DNA of 21,281 nt from an uncultured Streptococcus sp. Lineage in GTDB: Bacteria; Bacillota; Bacilli; Lactobacillales; Streptococcaceae. The stretch lies in the NCBI RefSeq assembly GCF_959025735.1, contig NZ_CAUFJQ010000023.1, positions 1 through 21,281 of the forward strand, written 5' to 3'. The notes below the pieces were generated by a model, which was given only the letters and a program-made list of their open reading frames with translations, ran no database searches and had not been told where the DNA came from. Shown one piece after another: positions 16,235-21,281 of this stretch. Position 1 is the first letter of the stretch, and every line of letters starts with the position of its first letter. Position numbers and translations under genes: made by a program.

Positions 16235-16380
16235 ACTAAAACTTTCCGCTGTGAGAAAAGTGCTAGAAACAATCATGTTTCTAGCACTCGGGAGTTTTGG
16301 AACCTTAGGTCCAAAACTAAGTCATGGAACTTCTTTGAAGTTCGCTGACGTCCGTACTCACCTAAGGAAAGTTATTTAGT
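16235..16380. repeat. 146-bp branched inverted-repeat element (three hairpins)
   Basis: The 309-bp gap between the export gene and tsf contains this element. Its ends pair: ACTAAA-ACTTTCC (16235-16247) with GGAAAGT-TA-TTTAGT (16366-16380), and inside them GTGAG (16251-16255) with CTCAC (16357-16361). Enclosed are three hairpins: a perfect 11-bp stem GTGCTAGAAAC/GTTTCTAGCAC (16260-16287); AGTTTTGG/CCAAAACT with inner ACC/GGT (16293-16318); and GAACTTC/GAAGTTC around TTT (16327-16343). The result is a cloverleaf-like fold with a closing stem. It has no ORF. It could be a MITE-type repeat or a structured RNA; I have no name for it. The rest of the gap (16127-16234) is AT-rich, with one 8-bp inverted repeat CTAATAAA/TTTATTAG (16181-16218). 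Confidence 0.6.
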
Positions 16381-16398
16381 TGAATTTATCTTACAAAA

Positions 16399-16422
16399 AA
16401 GAGGTTTCCTTCGAAACCTCTT
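16399..16422. terminator. tsf terminator (bidirectional)
   Basis: A perfect 10-bp stem AAGAGGTTTC/GAAACCTCTT with a CTTC loop begins 14 bases past the tsf stop. T-runs lie on both sides: minus strand CTCTTTTTTG and plus strand TTATTTTTTTT. It terminates rpsB-tsf and can stop transcripts from the left. Confidence 0.92.
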
Positions 16423-16435
16423 ATTTTTTTTATTC

Positions 16436-17476
16436 TTAGTTGTTAAGAGCTGCTGCCATTGTAGCTGCAACTTCTGCTTCAAAGTCATTTGAAGCTTTTT
16501 CAATACCTTCACCAACTTCAAAACGAACGAATTCGATAACTGAAGCATTTACTGATTCAAGGTAAGCTTCAACTGTCTTGCTGTCATCCATGATGTAGAC
16601 TTGTGCAAGAAGAGTGTAGGCTTGGTCAACTTTTGTGTTGTCCAAGAAGAAGCGATCCATTTTACCTGGGATGATTTTATCCCAGATTTTTTCTGGTTTA
16701 CCTTCAGCTGCCAATTCAGCTTTGATATCTTCTTCAGCTTGAGCAACTACTTCGTCAGTCAATTGTGCTTTTGAACCGAATTTCAAGTGTGGAAGAGCTG
16801 GTTTACCAACCATTGCACGGCTTTCGTTATCTTGATCGATGACGTGGTTCAATTGTGCCAATTCATCTTTCACAAATTGTTCATCCAATTCTTTGTATGA
16901 AAGAACAGTTGGTTTCATTGCAGCGATGTGCATTGAGATTTGTTTAGCAAGTGCTTCGTCTCCACCTTCGATCACAGAGATAACACCGATACGTCCACCG
17001 TTGTGTTGGTAAGCACCGAAGTGTTGTGCATCTGTTTTTTCAAGCAAGGCAAAACGACGGAATGAAATTTTTTCACCGATTGTAGCTGTTGCAGATACGT
17101 ATGCAGCTTCAAGAGTTTCACCTGAAGGCATTGTCAAAGCAAGAGCTTCTTCGTTGTTAGCTGGTTTACCTTCAGCGATCACTTTCGCTGTTGCGTTTAC
17201 CAATTCAACGAATTGAGCGTTTTTCGCAACGAAGTCAGTTTCAGCGTTTACTTCAACTACTGCTGCAACGTTACCATTGACATAAACACCAGTCAAACCT
17301 TCAGCGGCAACACGGTCAGCTTTCTTAGCTGCTTTAGCCATACCTTTTTCGCGAAGCAATTCAATCGCTTTTTCGATATCACCTTCAACTTCAACCAATG
17401 CTTTTTTAGCGTCCATGACACCAGCACCAGATTTTTCACGCAATTCTTTAACAAGTTTAGCTGTAATTTCTGCCAT
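16436..17476 (-). CDS. tsf: Translation elongation factor Ts
   Basis: This 346-residue guanine-nucleotide exchange factor releases GDP from EF-Tu. It has an N-terminal UBA-like domain (about 1-45, KLVKELREKSGAGVMDAKKA) and the EF-Tu-contacting signature TDFVAKN (80-86), followed by the two core subdomains. The ATG at 17474-17476 (MAEITAK) is preferred: GGAG lies nine bases before it, whereas an in-frame TTG 15 bases upstream overlaps that ribosome site. It is the second gene of rpsB-tsf, separated by 110 bp that carry a strong GC-rich hairpin and no obvious promoter. Confidence 0.97.
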   Translation of the reverse strand: MAEITAKLVKELREKSGAGVMDAKKALVEVEGDIEKAIELLREKGMAKAAKKADRVAAEGLTGVYVNGNVAAVVEVNAETDFVAKNAQFVELVNATAKVIAEGKPANNEEALALTMPSGETLEAAYVSATATIGEKISFRRFALLEKTDAQHFGAYQHNGGRIGVISVIEGGDEALAKQISMHIAAMKPTVLSYKELDEQFVKDELAQLNHVIDQDNESRAMVGKPALPHLKFGSKAQLTDEVVAQAEEDIKAELAAEGKPEKIWDKIIPGKMDRFFLDNTKVDQAYTLLAQVYIMDDSKTVEAYLESVNASVIEFVRFEVGEGIEKASNDFEAEVAATMAAALNN

Positions 17477-17506
17477 TTTGTTTTTCTCCAAATTTATTTT
17501 ATCAAA

Positions 17507-17537
17507 CTAAGGGGCAGGGCTGAGCCCCGCCCCTTAG
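17507..17537 (-). other. GC-rich hairpin between rpsB and tsf
   Basis: CTAAGGGGC pairs with GCCCCTTAG, enclosing GGGC/GCCC around a TGA loop with one A/C mismatch. On the minus strand it is followed by TTTGATAAAAT, not a clean U-run. It may be a partial terminator or a processing site that sets tsf expression relative to rpsB, as is known between these genes in other bacteria. Confidence 0.6.
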
Positions 17538-17586
17538 GTGTTTGTCGTATCTTAAGTGGGCATATAGCCCTAACCAATCTTAAAGA

Positions 17587-18354
17587 TTAGTTGTTGTCAC
17601 CTTCGACAACTTCAACGATTTCTTCGATTGAATCAGCTGCAGCTGCTTCTTGGAAATCTGCAGAAGCATCTTCACCTTGGTTACCTTCGATGATAGCATC
17701 AGCCATTTTTGAAGTGATCAATTTAACGGCACGGATAGCGTCATCGTTAGCTGGGATGATTACATCGATCTCATCTGGATCAGCGTTTGTATCAACCATC
17801 GCTACAACTGGGATACCAAGTTTTTTAGCTTCTTTAACAGCGATTTGTTCTTTGTGTGGGTCAACGATGTAGATTACATCTGGAATGCGAGGCATATCTT
17901 CGATACCACCCAAGAATTTTTCAAGACGTGCACGTTGTTTGTTAAGAAGTGCAACTTCTTTCTTAGGAAGAACTTCGAAAGTTCCATCAGCTTCCATTTG
18001 TTTGATTTCTTTCAAACGAGCGATACGTTTTTGGATAGTATCCCAGTTTGTAAGAGTACCACCCAACCAACGGTGGTTGATGTAGTATTGACCAGCACGA
18101 GTTGCTTCTTCAGCTACTGCTTCAGCTGCTTGTTTTTTAGTACCAACGAACAAGATTACTGCATCGTTAGCTGCTGCTTCACGAACGAATTCGTAAGCTG
18201 TATCAGCCATTTTTACAGTTTGTTGCAAGTCGATAACGTGGATTCCGTTACGTTCTGTGAAGATGTACTTAGCCATCTTAGGGTTCCAGCGACGAGTTTG
18301 GTGACCGAAGTGTACACCAGCCTCAAGAAGTTGTTTCATTGAAATTACTGCCAT
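17587..18354 (-). CDS. rpsB: 30S ribosomal protein uS2
   Basis: This 255-residue protein of the 30S subunit, bound at the platform and assembled late, begins MAVISMKQLLEAGVHFGHQT, with the family signature GVHFGHQTRRWNPKM. It continues with VDPHKEQIAVKEAKKLGIPVVAMVDTN-type segments and ends in an acidic tail. The ATG at 18352-18354 has GGAG nine bases upstream. It heads the rpsB-tsf unit, with a strong promoter and a structured leader that may serve for autoregulation. Confidence 0.98.
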   Translation of the reverse strand: MAVISMKQLLEAGVHFGHQTRRWNPKMAKYIFTERNGIHVIDLQQTVKMADTAYEFVREAAANDAVILFVGTKKQAAEAVAEEATRAGQYYINHRWLGGTLTNWDTIQKRIARLKEIKQMEADGTFEVLPKKEVALLNKQRARLEKFLGGIEDMPRIPDVIYIVDPHKEQIAVKEAKKLGIPVVAMVDTNADPDEIDVIIPANDDAIRAVKLITSKMADAIIEGNQGEDASADFQEAAAADSIEEIVEVVEGDNN

Positions 18355-18470
18355 GAGTAGTTTCTCCTTTTTTGTTTTTTTCTCCTCTCTCAGACGTCAA
18401 CTTGCAGCACGACCACAAGGGCAACGGTGCCACAATGGATCCGAGATGAGTATTTGCTGTCTTAGACAAC
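18355..18470 (-). promoter_or_regulatory. Structured rpsB 5' leader, candidate uS2 autoregulatory element
   Basis: About 115 nt lie between the proposed transcription start (near 18470) and the rpsB ATG. The promoter-proximal part is more GC-rich than the flanks and can pair: CAGCA with TGCTG encloses a GGCA-CCGT-TGCC hairpin (18420-18431). The last 35 nt are an unstructured A-rich ribosome-binding stretch. Leaders that bind uS2 are known before rpsB in several bacteria; identity here is inferred, not matched to a model. Confidence 0.45.
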
Positions 18471-18476
18471 TCTATA

Positions 18477-18505
18477 AGTATAGCAGAAATCACTAGAATT
18501 CGCAA
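18477..18505 (-). promoter_or_regulatory. rpsB promoter
   Basis: The minus strand has TTGCGA (18500-18505), a 17-bp spacer and TATACT (18477-18482). It drives rpsB-tsf and is divergent from the tRNA-Cys promoter, with 72 bp between the two -35 boxes that show nothing further. Confidence 0.78.
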
Positions 18506-18577
18506 GCTATTTGAGAGATTTTTTCAATCCCTACGATGAAATGGTTTTCTAAAGTTGTTTGACGTAAAAAGTTTTTC

Positions 18578-18606
18578 TTGACCTATCTTTATTTTTAGGT
18601 TACAAT
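18578..18606 (+). promoter_or_regulatory. tRNA-Cys promoter
   Basis: TTGACC (18578-18583), a 17-bp spacer and TACAAT (18601-18606) lie 12 bases before the tRNA. This is a near-consensus promoter, as expected for a stable RNA. Confidence 0.82.
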
Positions 18607-18618
18607 ATTATATGTTAT

Positions 18619-18689
18619 GGCGGTATAGCCAAGTGGTAAGGCACGGCTCTGCAAAAGCTTGATCGTCGGTTCAAATCCGTCTACCGCCT
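18619..18689 (+). tRNA. tRNA-Cys (GCA)
   Basis: This 71-base tRNA has acceptor stem GGCGGTA/TACCGCC, D stem GCC/GGC, anticodon loop CTGCAAA with anticodon GCA (18651-18653), T loop TTCAAAT and discriminator U, the cysteine identity base. The anticodon stem (CGGCT/AGCTT) and T stem (GTCGG/CCGTC) each carry a mismatch; from memory this is the usual streptococcal tRNA-Cys form. CCA is not encoded. It has its own promoter and a terminator downstream. Confidence 0.95.
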
Positions 18690-18725
18690 TGATAATAAAA
18701 TTTTTTATCATCTTTTATCTTTTAA

Positions 18726-18753
18726 AAATTCCCCTAGCAATAGGGGGTTTTTT
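18726..18753 (+). terminator. tRNA-Cys terminator
   Basis: CCCCTA and TAGGGG with a GCAA tetraloop (18731-18746) are followed by G and six T. The stem extends slightly through flanking A/T pairs. A weaker AT hairpin (TGATAA/TTATCA, 18690-18710) precedes it directly after the tRNA. Confidence 0.88.
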
Positions 18754-18761
18754 GTTGCCAT

Positions 18762-18790
18762 TTGCCCCATTCCTTGATTATTGATATAAT
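18762..18790 (+). promoter_or_regulatory. Promoter of the lipoprotein gene
   Basis: TTGCCC (18762-18767), a 17-bp spacer and TATAAT (18785-18790). The leader of about 40 nt has a small perfect hairpin TCGCCT-GAT-AGGCGA (18797-18811) ahead of the AAAGGG ribosome site. Confidence 0.7.
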
Positions 18791-18836
18791 AAAACCTCGC
18801 CTGATAGGCGAAGCACACACATTAGAAAGGGTATTT

Positions 18837-19595
18837 ATGAAAAACATTCGTTTCTTTACGATCGGCCTTCTTTCACTAGTGACACTAGCCGCTTGCTCAC
18901 CTGCCAATTCTGCGCAACCAGCAAAAACAGCTTCTAGCTCTAGAAAACCGATCAAACAATCTTCTACCAAAACATCATCTAGTAAATCGTCGAGCACTTC
19001 TTCAGACAGCAGTAGCTCAGATGATTTTTCAGATCGCTTCAGCTTGGATCCAGATGATGGCGCATCTCTCCAATATGTGCCAGGAGCTGCATCTATTCCT
19101 GAGATTGAAAAACTCAAGAACCTCCACCCTACCACCGGTTTTGTATTGAGAACCGAAGATGGACAAGAGGTTGGTGGGCCAAAAGAAAGAAGCAGTTACG
19201 ATGACGTAGTTGCAGCCTTTGGTCAACCCGTAAGTAGTACAGACAGTGCGAATCCTGGTGATGGAGTCAATGTTTGGGCAACAGACAATGGCGATATCAT
19301 GGCTTTCTTCCGCAATAATGTGTTAACAGATATCACCTTCCGACTAAGAGGGGGCGATGCTAACCACCAGTCTACTGGCAGTATTTCTAAATCCGATACA
19401 CCAAAAACGGCCCTCGAACGTCTCGGAAAACCCTATGCCATTATGCGTTCAGAAAATGGGACCAGCTATGTCTATAAAGATAGCAACGGAGATGAATCTA
19501 GCTTCTCTACACAAGGAAATAAGATCTTCAATGTTACGTCTACTGCAGAAACCAAGCAGTTAAAAAAGATCACTGGCCTGGATAAAAATCAATAA
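18837..19595 (+). CDS. Lipoprotein with tandem SmpA/BLIP-like motifs, function unknown
   Basis: This 252-residue lipoprotein starts at the ATG at 18837 (AAAGGG upstream). An upstream in-frame start exists, but it overlaps the promoter and would sit before the signal peptide. Residues 1-19 are a signal peptide with lipobox LAAC, and Cys20 is lipidated. Residues 21-63 form a Ser/Lys-rich flexible linker. The folded part has two short similar units, each a helix ending in a G-x-P turn followed by strands: AAFGQP (126-131) then a segment ending in DITFRL, and ERLGKP (194-199) then a segment ending in IFNVTS. This helix-GxP-strand pattern recalls the SmpA/OmlA/BLIP fold. It stands alone between a tRNA terminator and a strong terminator. 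Function is not recognised; a cell-surface protein-binding role is a guess. Confidence 0.85.
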   Translation: MKNIRFFTIGLLSLVTLAACSPANSAQPAKTASSSRKPIKQSSTKTSSSKSSSTSSDSSSSDDFSDRFSLDPDDGASLQYVPGAASIPEIEKLKNLHPTTGFVLRTEDGQEVGGPKERSSYDDVVAAFGQPVSSTDSANPGDGVNVWATDNGDIMAFFRNNVLTDITFRLRGGDANHQSTGSISKSDTPKTALERLGKPYAIMRSENGTSYVYKDSNGDESSFSTQGNKIFNVTSTAETKQLKKITGLDKNQ

Positions 19596-19607
19596 CGATC
19601 CATACAA

Positions 19608-19638
19608 AGAACCCTCCAAGTTTTTCTTGGAGGGTTCT
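19608..19638. terminator. Shared terminator between lipoprotein gene and nusG
   Basis: A perfect 13-bp stem (AGAACCCTCCAAG with CTTGGAGGGTTCT) has a TTTTT loop. It lies between the convergent lipoprotein gene and nusG, 12 bases past the former's stop and 6 past the latter's. T-rich flanks on both sides make it bidirectional. Confidence 0.93.
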
Positions 19639-19644
19639 ATTTTC

Positions 19645-20181
19645 TTACAATTCTGCAATTTGGTTCAGGTTCACTTCTGCAACTGTATCGTTACCGAACA
19701 TAGAAATGACCATTTTCACCTTGTTGTTATCAATTTCAGTGATCTTACCAGTATAGTCTGTGAAGGCACCGTCGATGATGCGAACTGTGTCGCCCACCTT
19801 GACATCCAAATCAAACTCTTGAACGGTTTGACCCATAGAGAGCAAGATGCTACGGATTTCTTCTTCCAACAATGGAGTTGGTTTTGAACGGTTTCCGTGT
19901 GATCCAACGAAACCAGTAACGTTCGGTGTATTCCGAACAACAAACCAAGCTTCATCTGTCATGACCATTTCTACCAAGACATAACCTGGGAAGCGGTTTT
20001 CTTCGATTTCTTTTGTTTTACCGTTTTTCTCAACTTGTACGGTTTGAGTTGGAATCTCTACGCGCAAGATGTTTTCTAACATATTGTAAGTTTGCGCACG
20101 TTGCAAAAGATTCTCTTTTACCTTGTTTTCATATCCTGAGTAGGTTTGTAGTACAAACCAGCCTTTATCAAAACTGTCCAT
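19645..20181 (-). CDS. nusG: Transcription termination/antitermination factor NusG
   Basis: This 178-residue RNA polymerase-associated factor controls pausing, Rho-dependent termination and transcription-translation coupling. It has an NGN domain (about 1-115, with GWFVLQTYSGYENKVKENL and RFPGYVLVEM) and a KOW domain (about 128-178, with KVGDTVRIIDGAFTDYTGKI). The length is normal for Firmicutes. The ATG at 20179-20181 has AAAGGA eight bases upstream. It has its own extended -10 promoter and a terminator-like hairpin in the leader. An IS3-type element lies upstream, where secE is the usual streptococcal neighbour. Confidence 0.97.
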   Translation of the reverse strand: MDSFDKGWFVLQTYSGYENKVKENLLQRAQTYNMLENILRVEIPTQTVQVEKNGKTKEIEENRFPGYVLVEMVMTDEAWFVVRNTPNVTGFVGSHGNRSKPTPLLEEEIRSILLSMGQTVQEFDLDVKVGDTVRIIDGAFTDYTGKITEIDNNKVKMVISMFGNDTVAEVNLNQIAEL

Positions 20182-20232
20182 TTGGGCATCCTTTCTTTCT
20201 GTTTAGCCTGCTCGAGCTTTTGTGAACATACT

Positions 20233-20252
20233 AAAAAAAGCCTCTTGGCTTT
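20233..20252 (-). terminator. Terminator-like hairpin in the nusG leader
   Basis: On the minus strand AAAGCC-AAGA-GGCTTT (20237-20252) is followed by further T, giving a short intrinsic terminator about 10 nt after the expected transcription start and 51 nt before the nusG ATG. Either it ends transcripts from upstream genes, or it attenuates nusG itself. Since it lies downstream of the nusG -10, the second reading deserves attention. Confidence 0.65.
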
Positions 20253-20267
20253 CCTTTTCCTAGCTTC

Positions 20268-20295
20268 ATTATACCACATTTTGCCGGAATGCAAA
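20268..20295 (-). promoter_or_regulatory. nusG promoter
   Basis: The minus strand has an extended -10 TGGTATAAT (20268-20276) with TTTGCA (20290-20295) 16 bp upstream. The start is expected near 20261, giving a leader of about 80 nt. The IS end lies about 55 bp upstream of the -35. Confidence 0.68.
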
Positions 20296-20382
20296 GAGGT
20301 TTGCTGATTTATTTTTAAGAAAAGGCCATAAAAAGCAGGACCCTTGGGATCTGTACTGACCCCAAAAAGTTAGACAAATAAT

Positions 20383-21219
20383 TTAAGTTAAGGATTTAGT
20401 CCTGTATTGCACAGGACTAAGTCCTTTTAGTTTTACCTTAATTCGTTTGTTGTTGTAATAGTCAATATAGTTTACAATAGCTTGTTCCAATTGGTTAAGT
20501 GACTTAAATGTATTCTCGTAACCATAAAACATTTCCGATTTCAAAATGCCAAAGAAGGATTCCATCATGCCGTTGTCTGGGCTGTTTCCTTTACGTGACA
20601 TGGACGGTTGAATTCCTTTATCCTCTAAAAAACGATGATAATACTGGTGTTGATACTGCCATCCTTGATCACTATGAGGAATTGTATTTGTGTAATGATT
20701 CTCAGTAAAGGCCTGGTCTAACATAGCTTTCACTTGTTCTAAATTCGGTGAAGTCGAAAGATTATAGGCGATAATTTCGCTATTAAAACCATCTAAAACT
20801 GGCGATAAATAAAGTTTTTGATTGCTTGCTGGAATGGCAAACTCGGTCACATCTGTGTAGCACTTTTCCATTGGCTTGGTTGCTTCAAATTGGCGTTGAA
20901 TAAGATTATCTGCTTTCTTACCAATCTCTCCTTGGTATGAAGAATACTTCCGTTTACGACGAATACGAGCACTTAAACCAAGGACCTTCATCAGACGTTG
21001 GACCTTCTTATGATTCACTACAAAACCACGATTCCTCAATTCAAGAGTCATTCGACGATAGCCGTAATTCCCTTTATGCTCAGTAAAAATAGATTGAATT
21101 TCAACTTTAACATCATAATCCTTATCGCTTTGATCGAGCTGTTTTAAATGATAATAATAAGTTGAACGGGCAAGCTTAATAATCTTTAGAAGAATCTCTA
21201 AAGCAAACTCTGTTACCAA
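20383..21219 (-). CDS. IS3/IS150-type transposase, orfB (DDE catalytic part)
   Basis: This 278-residue catalytic half of the transposase has an N-terminal HTH_21-type segment (KLARSTYYYHLK, then YGYRRMTLELRNRG) followed by an rve integrase core. The DDE triad is Asp123 (CYTDVTEF), Asp184 (PHSDQGWQYQ) and Glu220 (NGMMESFFG), with exactly 35 residues between the last two, as in IS3. The C-terminus ends normally (YYNNKRIKVKLKGLSPVQYR). The first codon used is TTG; the frame stays open further upstream to the window edge, so orfB is probably made as an OrfAB fusion by -1 frameshifting from orfA. It looks intact. Confidence 0.92.
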   Translation of the reverse strand: MVTEFALEILLKIIKLARSTYYYHLKQLDQSDKDYDVKVEIQSIFTEHKGNYGYRRMTLELRNRGFVVNHKKVQRLMKVLGLSARIRRKRKYSSYQGEIGKKADNLIQRQFEATKPMEKCYTDVTEFAIPASNQKLYLSPVLDGFNSEIIAYNLSTSPNLEQVKAMLDQAFTENHYTNTIPHSDQGWQYQHQYYHRFLEDKGIQPSMSRKGNSPDNGMMESFFGILKSEMFYGYENTFKSLNQLEQAIVNYIDYYNNKRIKVKLKGLSPVQYRTKSLT

Positions 21220-21281
21220 TCCTCGGACAATTTCCGTTTTTCTTCTTGCTCTTTTTCGTCCCTCAATCGGAGTTCTCTCAA
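21213..21281 (-). CDS. IS3/IS150-type transposase orfA, 3' end only
   Basis: The last 22 codons of orfA (highly charged, LRLRDEKEQEEKRKLSEDW, typical of the C-terminal coiled coil) end at TAA (21213-21215), overlapping the orfB TTG in the -1 frame. Two A5 runs (21252-21256 and 21237-21241) are candidate slippery sites; neither is a canonical A6G or A6C heptamer. The HTH part lies outside the window. Confidence 0.75.
   Translation of the reverse strand: MRELRLRDEKEQEEKRKLSEDW

Larger units (their letters stand above)
20352..21281 (-). mobile_element. IS3-family (IS150-type) insertion sequence, cut by window edge
   Basis: The element begins at TGTACTGACCCCAAAAAGTT (20352 on), a TG-starting inverted repeat of a form I associate with streptococcal IS150-group elements. 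It contains orfB with a full DDE triad and the 3' end of orfA in the -1 relation typical of IS3. The other inverted repeat and the target duplication lie beyond 21281, so completeness cannot be judged. It is oriented toward nusG, and no strong terminator lies between orfB and the nusG promoter. Confidence 0.85.

Overview
The window looks like chromosomal DNA of a mitis-group or related oral Streptococcus. The evidence is the ctsR-clpC pair without mcsA/mcsB, the streptococcal rpsB-tsf pair, a Dpr-type Dps protein, two LPXTG surface glycosidases with YSIRK-type leaders, low-GC Firmicute promoters, and streptococcal intergenic repeats. I cannot fix the species without a search; S. parasanguinis, S. 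australis or S. infantis-like are guesses.

Layout. 1-3916 (minus strand): a CtsR-controlled unit running ctsR, clpC, an ECF transporter S component and a DUF4430 lipoprotein, packed end to end with no visible terminator between genes. 3968-4145: an intergenic repeat that folds into three hairpins. 4159-14850 (minus): two very large cell-wall glycosidase genes, a BgaA-like GH2 beta-galactosidase followed by a GH29 alpha-L-fucosidase, behind a promoter with a cre-like site. Together they would strip terminal galactose and fucose from host glycans. In the sequence as given, BOTH have lost their signal peptide: bgaA has an in-frame TGA in the YSIRK leader and the fucosidase has a +1 frameshift in a T7 tract in its leader. 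The remaining 2237 and 1170 codons are open, and each has a downstream start codon with an SD-like sequence. This is the most striking feature of the window.

14942-15573 (minus): dpr with a TTGACT/TATAAT promoter and a good PerR box. 15599-16126 (plus): a small membrane protein of the 'small multidrug export' family. 16127-16435: intergenic, holding a 146-bp element whose inverted ends enclose three hairpins, then a terminator. 16436-18505 (minus): tsf and rpsB behind a strong promoter and a structured leader. 18578-18753 (plus): tRNA-Cys with promoter and terminator. 18762-19638 (plus): a lipoprotein with two small SmpA/BLIP-like motifs. 19645-20296 (minus): nusG with its own promoter and a terminator-like hairpin in the leader. 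20352 to the window edge: an IS3-family (IS150-type) element in the same orientation as nusG, cut by the edge.

No CRISPR, prophage or defence system was seen. The most unusual material is the paired leader lesions, the two multi-hairpin intergenic elements, and the coupling of an orphan ECF S component/lipoprotein pair to the heat-shock operon.
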